Source of the DNA: an uncultured Acidimicrobiales bacterium
GTDB lineage: Bacteria; Actinomycetota; Acidimicrobiia; Acidimicrobiales; CADCSY01
Direction of reading: 5' to 3'
Assembly: GCA_902805555.1 (NCBI GenBank)
Contig: CADCSY010000092.1
Location: 35,923-99,922, forward strand
DNA: 64,000 nt
Below, one piece after another: positions 32,399 through 41,429 of this stretch. Within the stretch, counting starts at the first letter, position 1; the number at the start of each line of letters is the position of its first letter. Made by a program: the position numbers and the translations under genes. Under the pieces are notes generated by a model that was given only the letters and a program-made list of their open reading frames with translations, was not told the origin of the DNA and searched no databases.

Positions 32399-32914
32399 GT
32401 GGGACCCGCCCTCCTGCTCCTCGCCGACGGGACGGGCGGGGACGTCGGTGAGCCGGACGACCTCGTCGGCGCTGCGCTCGAGCTGGCCCGGGCCACGGGG
32501 GGCGTCGGCCGGGTGCTCCTGTTCCACCCGCACGAGGCGGAGGCGGCGCTCACGGCGAGGGCGCTGGGCTTCCGCCTGTGGCCGGCGGACGGCGAGACCG
32601 AGGGCGCCCGATGGGCCAACGCCTTCCGCCAGGCCGGCGAGCTCGGGTACGAGGGCGCCGTGGTGCTGCGCCTCGCCGCCGCCGGCCTGCCGCCGGAGCG
32701 GCTGACCGAGGTGGTCGAGCTGCTGGCCACGAACGCCGCCGTGGTGCTCCCCGACCGGGGAGGCGGCATCGCCGTGCTCGCCGTGCAGCGCCACGAGCCG
32801 ACGCTGCTCCCGCCGAGCGCTTCGGTGCCCGATCTCGAGACCCTCCGCACCCGCGCCCGCCAGCTGCGGATCTCCCTCGTGGAGCTCGAGGCGCACGTCC
32901 CCGTCGTGCGGTAG
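32399..32914 (+). CDS. DUF2064-like (GT-A fold) protein, possibly degenerate
   Basis: A 171-residue protein with the layout of DUF2064 glycosyltransferase-fold proteins: a strand-helix start (LLLLADGTGG), ATGGVGRVLLFHPHEAEAAL, then ANAFRQAGELGYEGAVVLRLAAAGLP and VVLPDRGGGIAVLAVQR. Normal members have D-S-D near VVLRL and a DGGYYL metal/nucleotide motif; here these read RLAAAG and RGGGIA, so key residues are missing and catalysis is doubtful. It is monocistronic with a leaderless GTG. A regulatory or binding role is possible. Confidence 0.5.
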   Translation: MGPALLLLADGTGGDVGEPDDLVGAALELARATGGVGRVLLFHPHEAEAALTARALGFRLWPADGETEGARWANAFRQAGELGYEGAVVLRLAAAGLPPERLTEVVELLATNAAVVLPDRGGGIAVLAVQRHEPTLLPPSASVPDLETLRTRARQLRISLVELEAHVPVVR

Positions 32915-32953
32915 CCCCCCAGCGGCGGGGTGCGCAGGGCAGGGTCGCTCGCC

Positions 32954-34372
32954 TCAGGCGGGGGCGCAGTCGACCACGGAGCCGGGGGCGATGGCGCCCA
33001 GCTGGCCGGCGGTCGGCTCGGCGCAGCAGAACCAGGCCTCCGTCAGGCGGGGCCGACCCGCCGTCCACGGGACGGTCACGCCCGGGTCGGCTGCCCCGGC
33101 CGCCCTGCGCACGGCGGCGGCCACGGCGTCGAACGTCGCCGCTGCAGGCAGGCCGCCTGCGGCATGCGCCTCCACGAGTGCGGCCAGCTCCACCTGCAGC
33201 GCGTCGACGGCCGGGTCGGCTGCGCGCCACCGGTACCCGAGGGCCTCGGCGTCGTAGCCGAGGAGGTGGGGAGCCAGGTCCTGGTGGTCGAGCAGGAGCG
33301 AGCCCTCGGGCAGGAGCAGCCGGATCGTCCAGTGCACCGGGTCGATGTTCGGGCCGAGGTCGTGGGTGACGGCGAAGTCGACCAGCGCCACCAGGTCGGC
33401 GAGCGTGGTCCACGGGGTGAACGGGAGCAGCGAGGGTCGCAGCTCGATGCCGTGGCTCCGGAGGAGCGCCACCGCAGACGCCGCCTCGGCGGCCGTGTGG
33501 CCCTTGTCGAGGCGCTCGAGGATCTCGTCGTTCACGCACTCGACGGCGGAGGTGACGAAGAGGCAGCCGGCGGCGGCGAGCTCGGGCCACACGTCGGCGT
33601 GGCGCAGGACGAGCTCGACCTTCGTCGTGCAGTCGAAGGTGAGCTCGGGGTGTCGCTCGTGGATGGCCCGCACCAGCCGCAGCGAGTGCTTCGGGCCGTT
33701 CAGGAAGTCGGGGTCGCCGAAGGTGAGGTGGCGGGCGCCGGCGGCAACGAGCTGGTCGACGTCGGCCACCACCACGTCGTGGTCGACCACCCGGATCCGG
33801 CCGTCGTAGACGGTGGGCACCGGGCAGTGGCGGCAGCGGAACGTGCACCCGTGGCTGCCCTCGACGTAGCCCGCGAGCCGCTCCTCGCCGCCGACCGAGA
33901 GGCGGGCGTAGCGCTCGAGGGGCGGGAGCAGCTCGCGCGCCGGGAGCCGGAACCCGCCCCGCCCCAGGTGCACGCTGACGACGCCGACGGCGTCGGCCGG
34001 CGTGGACGGGGCCAGCCCGTCCACCCACGCCACCAGCGCCGGCTCGTACTCGCCGGCGATCACCCTGTCGGCCGAGCGGCCGGCGGTGGCGTCCCGCCCG
34101 ACGGGTGCGTACAGCCCGTAGAAGCAGATCGGCAGGTCAGGGCGCCTGGCCCTGGCGTCGGTGGCCACGGCGACGGCGAGGCGCATGGCGGTGTGCATCG
34201 GCACGGACAGCGCAAGGGCGTCGACGTCGTCGAGGAGCGCCGGGTCCCACGGCTCGACCGACAGGTCGAAGGCCCGCACGTCGTGGCCGGCCGCCTCCAG
34301 GGCGGCGGCCGGTGACGCCACGTGGAGGGGTTGGTGCCCGAGCTCGTAGGTCGAGACGAGCAGGGCGCGCAC
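32954..34372 (-). CDS. B12-binding-domain radical SAM protein
   Basis: A 472-residue enzyme. Residues ~1-130 form a Rossmann-like B12-binding-type domain (STYELGHQPLHVASPAAALEAAGHDV) lacking the D-x-H-x-x-G base-off motif. Residues ~160-360 are the radical SAM core with C176-x3-C180-x2-C183 (CTFRCRHC). The C-terminus carries further cysteines (WFCCAEPTAG...VVDCAPA) that could hold an extra cluster or substrate. Family members often methylate or cyclise unactivated carbons. It is the last gene of an operon with an ATP-grasp ligase and an MFS transporter, a typical small-molecule biosynthesis set. The product is unknown. Confidence 0.82.
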   Translation of the reverse strand: MRALLVSTYELGHQPLHVASPAAALEAAGHDVRAFDLSVEPWDPALLDDVDALALSVPMHTAMRLAVAVATDARARRPDLPICFYGLYAPVGRDATAGRSADRVIAGEYEPALVAWVDGLAPSTPADAVGVVSVHLGRGGFRLPARELLPPLERYARLSVGGEERLAGYVEGSHGCTFRCRHCPVPTVYDGRIRVVDHDVVVADVDQLVAAGARHLTFGDPDFLNGPKHSLRLVRAIHERHPELTFDCTTKVELVLRHADVWPELAAAGCLFVTSAVECVNDEILERLDKGHTAAEAASAVALLRSHGIELRPSLLPFTPWTTLADLVALVDFAVTHDLGPNIDPVHWTIRLLLPEGSLLLDHQDLAPHLLGYDAEALGYRWRAADPAVDALQVELAALVEAHAAGGLPAAATFDAVAAAVRRAAGAADPGVTVPWTAGRPRLTEAWFCCAEPTAGQLGAIAPGSVVDCAPA

Positions 34373-34381
34373 CGGCCGAGG

Positions 34382-35605
34382 CTACCGGCGGGGTCGCTCC
34401 ACGCCGGCGTCGCTGCCGCCCAGCGGGACGAGGGCGAGGGCGGCGCCGAGGGCGACCACCATCGAGGCGCCGATGGCCCACCGGTACCCGTGGGCGTCGA
34501 TCACGAGGCCCGCCAGGGGCGGCCCGACCAGCGCACCGAGCCCGGCGCCGGTGAACAGGACCCCGATCAACCGGCCCAGCCCGGTGACGCCGAACACCTC
34601 GGCCACCACCGCCGGCGAGAGCGCCACGAAGCCGCCGTAGCCGGCCCCCATGACCGCCGCGAAGACGACGAGCCAGGCGTAGCTGGGCGCGCCGAGCCAG
34701 ATGGCGAAGGAGAGGCCCATCACGAGGAAGCACAGGCGGTACGTCCTGATGCGCCCGACCTTGTCGGCCACAGGACCGAGCACGAGGCGCCCGACGATGC
34801 TCGCTGCAGCCACCACGGCGACGAGGCCTGCGGCCGCGACCTCCGACGCCCCGTCGTCCTCTGCGAAGTCGGGCAGGTAGACGAACACCTGGAACAGCGC
34901 GAGCGAGAGCAGCACGGCCGAGGAGTAGAGCGAGGCGAAGGCGGGGGTGCGCACCGCCTGGCGCAGGGAGCGGGCCTTGGCCGAGGCAGCGGGGAGGGGT
35001 GGTCGCTCGGCCAGGGCGGCGGCCAGGAGGAGCAGCACCGTGCTGGCCGCTGCGAGGACGACGTAGCCAGTACGCCAGCCGTACAGGTCGATGAGGCGGG
35101 CCGCCACCGGCGCGGCCACCACCGTGCCGAGGCCCACCCCGGCCACCGCGACGCCGAGGGCGGTGCTGCGCCGGCGCTCGAACCAGCCACCGACCACGGC
35201 GACCATGGGCACGTAGCCGCAGGCGACGCCGACCCCCACCCCCACGCCGTAGGTGGCGTAGCCCACCACGATCGAGTCGACCCGCGACGTGAGCAGCAGG
35301 CCGGTGCCCATCACGGCCGCCCCCGTGCGCAGGACCGGGCGGGGCCCGTACCGGTCGACCGCCGGGCCGCTCACCGCCCCGAGGGTGAACCAGAGGAAGG
35401 CGGTGATCGAGAACACGAGCGACGTGGCCCCCCGCCCCGAGCCGAGCTCGTCGCCCATCGGGCCGAAGAAGGCACCGAAGCTGTAGGCGACGCCGAAGAC
35501 GGCGAACATCGAGGTGAAGCCGGCGAGCACCGCCCGCCACGCCCGGGCGGAGTCGACCGTGCCTCCCACCGCCCCGGGTCCGCCGGCCCCCTCGACTGCC
35601 GTCAC
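34382..35605 (-). CDS. MFS transporter (OFA/MCT-like)
   Basis: A 407-residue, 12-span major facilitator. Features are SFGAFFGPMGDELGSGRGATSLVFSITAF, the motif A-like GPAVDRYGPRPVLRTGA, and GVACGYVPMVAVVGGWFERRRSTALG between the halves. The order of features resembles oxalate/formate and monocarboxylate transporters. It lies one base after the ATP-grasp stop and 9 nt before the radical SAM gene, so it may export their product or import a carboxylate precursor. The substrate is not evident. Confidence 0.85.
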   Translation of the reverse strand: MTAVEGAGGPGAVGGTVDSARAWRAVLAGFTSMFAVFGVAYSFGAFFGPMGDELGSGRGATSLVFSITAFLWFTLGAVSGPAVDRYGPRPVLRTGAAVMGTGLLLTSRVDSIVVGYATYGVGVGVGVACGYVPMVAVVGGWFERRRSTALGVAVAGVGLGTVVAAPVAARLIDLYGWRTGYVVLAAASTVLLLLAAALAERPPLPAASAKARSLRQAVRTPAFASLYSSAVLLSLALFQVFVYLPDFAEDDGASEVAAAGLVAVVAAASIVGRLVLGPVADKVGRIRTYRLCFLVMGLSFAIWLGAPSYAWLVVFAAVMGAGYGGFVALSPAVVAEVFGVTGLGRLIGVLFTGAGLGALVGPPLAGLVIDAHGYRWAIGASMVVALGAALALVPLGGSDAGVERPRR

Positions 35606-35606
35606 G

Positions 35607-36824
35607 TCACGAGACGACCACGTCGAGCGCGGCCTGCGCCGCTCGGAGGCTCACCTCGACCTGTGCGGCATGCGTCCCTCGTGCGAAGACGAAGCCGACG
35701 TAGCGGTCGCCCTCGGGCAGCGCCCGCACCGGGCGGCCGGCCAGCACGGTGATCTCGACGCCGACCACGCCCGGCACCGCCGCCGCCTCCTCCACGCCTC
35801 CGACGCGCACCAGCGTGCCGCTGCGGGGGATCGGCACCATCAGCACGCCCGCAGCGGACGTCTCCCGCCGGAGGTCCTCGAGCGGCAGGTCGAGCGCGTG
35901 GCGGAGGATGACCTCCTCGAGGCTGATCCCGGCCCCGAACCGGAGGGTGCGGGCGCAGAGGCCGCCGATCGAGCGGGCGGCGACCTCCAGCACCACGACG
36001 TCCCCCTGGGGGGTGAGCCTCGCCTCCGCGTGGATCGGGCCCTCGACGAGGCCGATGGCGGCCGTGGCCCTGGCGACGGTCTCGTGGAGCCGGTCCACGG
36101 TGGCGGTCGGGTGGCGCGACGGCGTGACGTAGATCGTCTCCTCGAAGTACGGGCCGTCGAGCGGGTCGGGCTTGTCGAACGTGGCGAGGACGTGGAGCTC
36201 CCCCGATCGGAGCAGCGCCTCGACCGCGACCTCCACACCGGGGACGAAGGCCTCGACGACCACGGGGGCGTCGCCCGGCGCCCCCGCCTCGGCGGCGATC
36301 GAGCGCACCCGCTCGACCACGCCGGGCACCTCGTCCGCCGTGTCGGCTCGGATCACGCCGCGGCTGCCGGAGAGCGAGGTCGCCTTGACCACGCACGGCA
36401 GGCCGACCTCCTCCGCAGCCGCGACCGGGTCGTCTCCGGCACGCACGAGGCGGTGGCGCGGCTGCACGAGGCCGGCCCCCTCCATCGCGACCCGCATGGC
36501 CGCCTTGTCCCTCGTGGCGGCGACGGCCGCCGGCGGGTTGTGGCGGAGTCCGATCCGAGCCGCCGCCGTGGCCGCCGCCACCACGCCCTGCTCGTCGACG
36601 GCGACGATGCCGGCCACCGGCGAGCGCTGGTGCAGCGCTGCGACAGCGTCTGCTGCTGCGGTCGGATCGGCGAGCGGGACGACCAGCGCCCGGTCACCCA
36701 TGGCCGCCGCCATGGCCTGCGCCTCCTCCGAGCCGACCACCACCTCGACCCCGAGGGCCGCCGCGGCCGTCACGAAGTCGGGGGCCCGGTAGGTGGCGGT
36801 GGGCAGGAGCAGCAGGACCCGCAC
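35607..36824 (-). CDS. ATP-grasp ligase
   Basis: A 405-residue ATP-grasp enzyme. The N-terminal pre-ATP domain begins VRVLLLLPTATYRAPDF. The ATP-binding core has PCVVKATSLSGSRGVIRADT (glycine-rich loop) and VVVEAFVPGVEVAVEALL, and the Mg-binding HAEARLTPQGDVVVLEVAARSIGG. It is similar in layout to L-amino-acid/dipeptide ligases and carnosine-synthase-like ATP-grasps. It would activate a carboxylate as acyl-phosphate and join it to an amine. GTG 36824 is chosen; CATGCT, a near -10, lies 6 nt upstream. It heads the three-gene operon with the MFS and radical SAM genes. Confidence 0.83.
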   Translation of the reverse strand: MRVLLLLPTATYRAPDFVTAAAALGVEVVVGSEEAQAMAAAMGDRALVVPLADPTAAADAVAALHQRSPVAGIVAVDEQGVVAAATAAARIGLRHNPPAAVAATRDKAAMRVAMEGAGLVQPRHRLVRAGDDPVAAAEEVGLPCVVKATSLSGSRGVIRADTADEVPGVVERVRSIAAEAGAPGDAPVVVEAFVPGVEVAVEALLRSGELHVLATFDKPDPLDGPYFEETIYVTPSRHPTATVDRLHETVARATAAIGLVEGPIHAEARLTPQGDVVVLEVAARSIGGLCARTLRFGAGISLEEVILRHALDLPLEDLRRETSAAGVLMVPIPRSGTLVRVGGVEEAAAVPGVVGVEITVLAGRPVRALPEGDRYVGFVFARGTHAAQVEVSLRAAQAALDVVVS

Positions 36825-36891
36825 CGACCCAGCATGGCGGTCCCGCCGCCTGCCCGGCACGAGCCAACCTGTGCTGCGGGCGGGAGCGTCG

Positions 36892-36897
36892 TACCCT
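36892..36897 (+). promoter_or_regulatory. -10 element of a leaderless promoter
   Basis: TACCCT ends 6 nt before GTG 36904. Confidence 0.55.
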
Positions 36898-36903
36898 GGT
36901 GCC

Positions 36904-37599
36904 GTGGACGACGAGACCGAGCGCACAGGTGCGGACGCGGGCGGCGTGCCCGCGGAGCCGTTGATGACCGTCACGCCGCAGGCCCTGCGCAAGGTCCAGG
37001 AGATCAGGGCCGGGGAGCCCGAGGGGGACAAGCTCGCCCTGTGGCTGGAGGTGTCCGGGGCGGCCGGCGGGGAGTACACCTACGACGTCTACTTCGACGT
37101 CGTCGACGCCGCCGCCGCCGAGGACGCCGTGATCCACCACGACGACCTCACGCTCGTGATCCCCTCCGAGAGCATCGGGCGCCTCACGGGGGCCACGCTC
37201 GGCATGTCCCGCGACCTGCTGAACCCGGGGCTGTCGGTCACGAACCCCAACCGGCCGGCGCCGCCGCCGTCGCCCAGCCCGGCGGTCGGGGCTGCGGGGG
37301 CCCCGCCGGTCGGCGACCTCAGCGGTGACGTCGCCCAGCGGATCCTCCAGGTCCTCGACCGCCAGATCAACCCCAGCATCGCCAGCCACGGCGGTCGGGC
37401 CGACCTCGTGGCCGTCGAGGACGAGACGGCCTACCTCCGCCTCTCGGGTGGCTGCCAGGGCTGCGGCATGGCATCGGTCACCCTCGGCCAGGGCATCGAG
37501 GTCGCCATCAAGGACAACGTCCCCGAGATCACCAACGTCGTCGACGTGACCGACCACGCCCAAGGCGCCAACCCCTACTACGAGGCCGCCAAGAAGTAG
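36904..37599 (+). CDS. nfuA: NfuA-like Fe-S cluster carrier
   Basis: A 231-residue two-domain protein. Residues ~20-110 are an IscA/HesB-like domain without its cluster cysteines. After a Pro-rich linker, residues ~138-215 are the NifU C-terminal domain with C184-x2-C187 in SGGCQGCGMASVTLGQGIE. Such proteins carry 4Fe-4S clusters to apo-enzymes, and the two CxxC of a dimer bind one cluster. It has a leaderless GTG start and diverges from the radical SAM operon, whose product needs such clusters. Mrp, SufR-like and cysteine desulfurase genes lie within 5 kb. Confidence 0.9.
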   Translation: MDDETERTGADAGGVPAEPLMTVTPQALRKVQEIRAGEPEGDKLALWLEVSGAAGGEYTYDVYFDVVDAAAAEDAVIHHDDLTLVIPSESIGRLTGATLGMSRDLLNPGLSVTNPNRPAPPPSPSPAVGAAGAPPVGDLSGDVAQRILQVLDRQINPSIASHGGRADLVAVEDETAYLRLSGGCQGCGMASVTLGQGIEVAIKDNVPEITNVVDVTDHAQGANPYYEAAKK

Positions 37600-37641
37600 C
37601 CCGTCCTGGCCGTCGCACAGGTGGCGGTGCATGATCGGGCG

Positions 37642-38379
37642 GTGACGACCCCCGAGTGGGCCGGCCTCGACGCCGCCCTCACCGCCGCCCTGCATCCCAC
37701 CGCCCCGCCCGTGGCCATCACCTTCGGGGCCGAGCCGCCCGCCGGGGTGGACCCGCACGACGGCCCGATGCCCGCCCCCCTGCCCGACGGGCGCACCGGC
37801 CGGGTCCCCGCCGGCTGCGTGTTCTGGATGCACGCCGCCGACCGCACGTTCACCACCACCAAGGCCGACCACGGGAACTGCAGCGTCGGCTCCCTCACCC
37901 ACGGCTTCGCCACCCTGGACGAGGTGGCGGGGAACGACGACGTGGCCGCCCTGGTCGGCTCCGGGTGGGTGTCGATGGAGGACGTCCCGCAGATCCCCGT
38001 CGTGACCGAGCGACCCGTCGCGGTGACCTACGGCCCGCTCGCAGACACCCCCGTCGACCCGGACGTGGTGCTCGTGCGCCTGACCGCCAAGTCGCTGATG
38101 GTGCTGTCGGACGCGATCCCCGGCCTGCGGGTCGAGGGCAAGCCGCAGTGCCACATCGTGGCCGTGGCGAAGGAGCAGGGCGAGGTGGCGGCCAGCGTCG
38201 GCTGCATGCTCAGCCGGGTGCGCACGGGCATGCCCAGCACGGAGACCACGTGCGCCATCCCCGCACCGAGGCTGGCCGAGGTCGTCGCCGCCGTGCAGGC
38301 GACAGCCGCCATCGACGCCGAGGTGGCGGCCTACGCCGCTGCCGACTCCCGGCGCTTCGCGGGAGACGGCGGCGCCTGA
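37642..38379 (+). CDS. DUF169 protein
   Basis: A 245-residue DUF169 (COG2043-type) protein. Features are GLDAALTAALHPTAPPVAITF, VPAGCVFWMHAADRTFTTTKADHGNCSVGSLTHGF and IPGLRVEGKPQCHIVAVAKEQGEVAASVGCMLSRVRTGMP. Conserved cysteines suggest a cluster or metal site. Function is not known. GTG 37642 follows CATGAT, a near -10, by 6 nt; an earlier GTG at 37621 is possible. Its position just after nfuA and the cysteine pattern fit an Fe-S link (inference). Confidence 0.8.
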   Translation: MTTPEWAGLDAALTAALHPTAPPVAITFGAEPPAGVDPHDGPMPAPLPDGRTGRVPAGCVFWMHAADRTFTTTKADHGNCSVGSLTHGFATLDEVAGNDDVAALVGSGWVSMEDVPQIPVVTERPVAVTYGPLADTPVDPDVVLVRLTAKSLMVLSDAIPGLRVEGKPQCHIVAVAKEQGEVAASVGCMLSRVRTGMPSTETTCAIPAPRLAEVVAAVQATAAIDAEVAAYAAADSRRFAGDGGA

Positions 38380-38380
38380 G

Positions 38381-39316
38381 GTGCGCTCGATCCGGCACCT
38401 CCGCTCGCCGTCCGTCCGGTTCGGGGCCGTGTCGTGCGCGCTCGGCCTCCTCCTCGCCTGCAGCGACGGGGGGGAGGGCGACGGGGACGGGGAGGCGGCG
38501 TCGACTGCCAGCACCACCTCCACCACCACCGGACCGGAGGGGACGTTCACCTCGCTGACCTACAACGTCGCCGGGCTCCCCCAGGGCATCAACCCGGACC
38601 AGAACCCCGAGCAGAACCAGCCGCTCATCGGCCCGTTGCTCAACGCGTACGACGTGGTGCTGGTGCAGGAGGACTTCGGGACCTACACGGAGGTGCTGCG
38701 GGCCGAGGCGGAGCACCCCCACCTGAGCGACCCGCACCCCGGCCCGCAGGTGCTCAACCCCATCGGGCGGGTCGAGGCCGCGGTCGGCGACGGCTTGAAC
38801 ATCCACTCGCGCCTGCCCATCGGCGAGCTCGAGCGTGTCCCGTGGACGGGGTGCGGCGCCGCCTCCGGCGACTGCCTGGCCCTCAAGGGCTTCGCCGCCA
38901 CCGAGCTCACCCTCGAGGACGGCGTCGGCATCGACCTCTACACGCTGCACATGGAGGCAGGCGGCGCAGACTCGGCGCTCCGGGGCGACGACCTGGCCCA
39001 GCTCGCCGCCCACCTCGCAGCGCACGCCCCGGGAGCCGTCATCATCGGCGGAGACTGGAACCTCGAGTACGCCGACGACCCCGACGGCGACCAGCTGCGG
39101 TCGTTCCTGGCCGAGACCGGGCTCCAGGACGTGTGCGACGTGGTCGACTGCGGCGCCGACGCCGACGTGATCGACCGCTTCCTGTTCCGCAGCGACGACC
39201 GGGTGACGCTCGAGCCGACCCGCCACCACTTCGAACGGGAGACCTTCGTCGACCCGGCCGGCCTGCCGCTGAGCGACCACGACCCCCTCGCCGTCGACTG
39301 GTCCTGGTCCACCTGA
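38381..39316 (+). CDS. endonuclease/exonuclease/phosphatase-family lipoprotein
   Basis: A 311-residue secreted lipoprotein. The signal peptide ends in the lipobox LLLACSD, and a Ser/Thr/Gly-rich tether follows. The EEP fold has TSLTYNVAGLP, VVLVQEDFGTY (metal Glu), LYTLHMEAG, IIGGDWNLEY and the terminal LSDHDPLAVDW. It is close to bacterial sphingomyelinase/phosphodiesterase-like EEP proteins. It probably acts on phosphodiesters outside the membrane. GTG 38381 is one base after the DUF169 stop. Confidence 0.85.
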   Translation: MRSIRHLRSPSVRFGAVSCALGLLLACSDGGEGDGDGEAASTASTTSTTTGPEGTFTSLTYNVAGLPQGINPDQNPEQNQPLIGPLLNAYDVVLVQEDFGTYTEVLRAEAEHPHLSDPHPGPQVLNPIGRVEAAVGDGLNIHSRLPIGELERVPWTGCGAASGDCLALKGFAATELTLEDGVGIDLYTLHMEAGGADSALRGDDLAQLAAHLAAHAPGAVIIGGDWNLEYADDPDGDQLRSFLAETGLQDVCDVVDCGADADVIDRFLFRSDDRVTLEPTRHHFERETFVDPAGLPLSDHDPLAVDWSWST

Positions 39317-39328
39317 GGCCCGCCGTCC

Positions 39329-39351
39329 ACCCGTCGCCGCCAGGCGGACGG
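39329..39351. terminator. weak hairpin between convergent genes
   Basis: CCCGTC (39329-39334) and GACGGG (39346-39351) pair around a short imperfect inner stem in the gap before the convergent mrp gene. Confidence 0.35.
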
Positions 39352-39388
39352 GATGCCGGGCCGGGCCCGGACGACCCGCCGGGGCCGC

Positions 39389-40537
39389 TCAGACGATCTT
39401 GAGGTCGCGGTGGCGGCGCCGGGTGGGCGCCAGCTCCTCGTCGATGCGGCGGGCGATCTCGGCGAAGGCGGCGGCTGCCTCGCCCTCGGGCTCGGTGACC
39501 ACGATCGGCGTGCCGACGTCGCCGCCCTCCCGCAGCGCAGGTACCAGCGGGACCTTGCCGATGAGGGGGGCGTCGAGGCGCTCGGCCAGGCCCTCCCCGC
39601 CGCCGGACCCGAAGAGCTCGTAGCGGGTCCCGTCGTCGCCGGTGAACCAGCTCATGTTCTCGATGACGCCGTGCACCGGGATCTTGACCTGTGGGCTCTG
39701 GAACATCAGCCCCGCTCGCTGCGCCACCCGCTGGGCGGCGGGCTGGGGCGTGGTCACGACGTAGGCCTCCGACCGGGGGAGGAAGCCGGCGAGCGAGAGG
39801 GAGATGTCCCCGGTGCCAGGAGGCAGGTCGACCACGAGGTAGTCGGGCTCGCCCCAGTAGAAGTCGGTCAGGAACTGCTCGAGGGCCTTGTGGAGCATGG
39901 GTCCACGCCACACGACGGGCTGGTCCTCGCGCACGAAGAAGCCGATCGACGCCACCGAGATCCCGTGCGCCTGCGGCGGGATGATCATGGAGTCGTCGAG
40001 CACCGACGGCGGGGCGTCGATGCCGAGCATCGCCGGGATGGAGAAGCCCCAGACGTCGGCGTCGACCACCGCCACCCGCTTCCCACGCCTCGCCAGGGAG
40101 ATCGCCAGGTTGACCGTGACCGACGACTTCCCGACCCCGCCCTTGCCCGACGCCACGAGCAGCACCCGGGTGCGCGAGCCGGGGTCGGCGAACGAGACGG
40201 CTCGCCCTTCGGCGTGGCCGTGGGCAGGGGCCTGGCCGGCGGTGGACCCGGGATCGCCGTGGAGGCGCCGTCGGATCGTCGACCGCTCGTCGTCGTCGAG
40301 GTCGTCGAGCTCGACGCGCACGTCCTCCACGCCGGGGACCGCCAGCACCGCAGCGCGGACGTCGGCCTCGAGCCGGTCGGTCGGCGAGTCGGGGAGGAGC
40401 CGGGCCACGAGCACCTCGACGCGCTTGCGGCGGATCGAGAGCCGCCGGACCATGCCGAGCTCGACGATGCTGCGGTGGAGCTGGGGGTCCTCGACGGCGG
40501 CCAGCGCCGCTCGGACCAGGTTCTCGTCGACGGACAT
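39389..40537 (-). CDS. mrp: Mrp/NBP35-type Fe-S cluster carrier ATPase
   Basis: A 382-residue protein. An N-terminal MIP18-like domain (DENLVRAALAAVEDPQLHRSIVELGM) is joined to a ParA-type ATPase: LLVASGKGGVGKSSVTVNLA, VVDADVWGFSIPAMLG, LVVDLPPGTGDISLSL. It transfers Fe-S clusters in many bacteria. The usual C-terminal C-x-x-C is not obvious here, which is seen in some members. ATG 40537 is chosen because the MIP18 domain begins there. It is divergent from the SufR-like regulator, 121 bp apart, which may control both. Confidence 0.9.
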   Translation of the reverse strand: MSVDENLVRAALAAVEDPQLHRSIVELGMVRRLSIRRKRVEVLVARLLPDSPTDRLEADVRAAVLAVPGVEDVRVELDDLDDDERSTIRRRLHGDPGSTAGQAPAHGHAEGRAVSFADPGSRTRVLLVASGKGGVGKSSVTVNLAISLARRGKRVAVVDADVWGFSIPAMLGIDAPPSVLDDSMIIPPQAHGISVASIGFFVREDQPVVWRGPMLHKALEQFLTDFYWGEPDYLVVDLPPGTGDISLSLAGFLPRSEAYVVTTPQPAAQRVAQRAGLMFQSPQVKIPVHGVIENMSWFTGDDGTRYELFGSGGGEGLAERLDAPLIGKVPLVPALREGGDVGTPIVVTEPEGEAAAAFAEIARRIDEELAPTRRRHRDLKIV

Positions 40538-40646
40538 GGGGAGCTCGGCCTCGCTGCGGTGTGCGGAAGCGGCGCGGCGGGCGGCTGGGGCCCACGACCG
40601 CTCGTGACCCGCCGGGCGCCGCCGGAGCCCCACCGGGGACCCTCGG

Positions 40647-40652
40647 TACACT
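40647..40652 (+). promoter_or_regulatory. -10 element of the sufR-like promoter
   Basis: TACACT ends 6 nt before GTG 40659. Confidence 0.55.
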
Positions 40653-40658
40653 ACTGAC

Positions 40659-41429
40659 GTGGCTGAGAATCCCCTCTCCGACCACGCACCGACACCCGAC
40701 GGTGCCGAAGGCCGCCGCGCCGAGGCCTTCTCCTCCGCCGTCAGCGCCGTCACGTCCGCCTTCGGCGATCCCACCCGCCGCCGGATCTACCTCGAGGCGC
40801 ACGAGCACCCCGAGGGGGTCACCGCGTCTGAGGTGGCGGAGCGCTTCGCCCTGCACGCCAACGTGGCCCGCCACCACCTCGACAAGCTCGCAGCCGGCGG
40901 CTACCTCGAGGTGCGCACGGGTCGGGGGGCCGTCGGCGCCGGGGCGGGCAGGCCGTCCAAGCGCTACGTGGCGACGGCTCGCGAGGTCGACCTCGTCTTC
41001 CCGGTCCGCCACGACGACCTGGTGATGACGCTCCTCGCACGTGCGCTCGAGCTGCTGCCGCGCGAGGCGGCCGAGGCGATGGCCGAGCAGGTCGGGGCCG
41101 AGTACGGCGCAGCGATGGCCTCCTCGCTCGGGGTGGGCGACGGGCACCGCTCCTTCCGCTCGGCGCTGCACGCGGTCGCCGACGCCCTGACCGCCCACGG
41201 CTTCGCGGCACACACCGAGGGCCGAGGCGATGCGCTCTCGATCGTCTCCGACCACTGCCCCTTCGGCGGCCCGGCGGTCGCCTCGCCGGTCATCTGCGCA
41301 GTCGACCGCGGGATGGTGAAGGGCATGCTCGGCGCCCTGTACGGCGACACCGACCCGGCCACCACCAGCTCCCGCGCCCTCGGCGACGCCACCTGTGTCA
41401 CGAACGTGGCCGTGGCCCTCAGCCCCTGA
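40659..41429 (+). CDS. SufR-like iron-sulfur transcriptional regulator
   Basis: A 256-residue regulator. Residues ~25-105 are a winged helix (TSAFGDPTRRRIYLEA, ALHANVARHHLDKLAAGGYLE). The C-terminal domain has C200-x12-C213 (CPFGGPAVASPVIC) and C246, matching the cysteine spacing of SufR proteins that sense cluster status. It probably represses Fe-S assembly genes when its cluster is present. It is directly followed, with overlap, by a cysteine desulfurase gene and diverges from mrp. Rv1460 of the mycobacterial suf operon is the nearest well-known analogue; no sufBCD genes lie in this window. Confidence 0.82.
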   Translation: MAENPLSDHAPTPDGAEGRRAEAFSSAVSAVTSAFGDPTRRRIYLEAHEHPEGVTASEVAERFALHANVARHHLDKLAAGGYLEVRTGRGAVGAGAGRPSKRYVATAREVDLVFPVRHDDLVMTLLARALELLPREAAEAMAEQVGAEYGAAMASSLGVGDGHRSFRSALHAVADALTAHGFAAHTEGRGDALSIVSDHCPFGGPAVASPVICAVDRGMVKGMLGALYGDTDPATTSSRALGDATCVTNVAVALSP

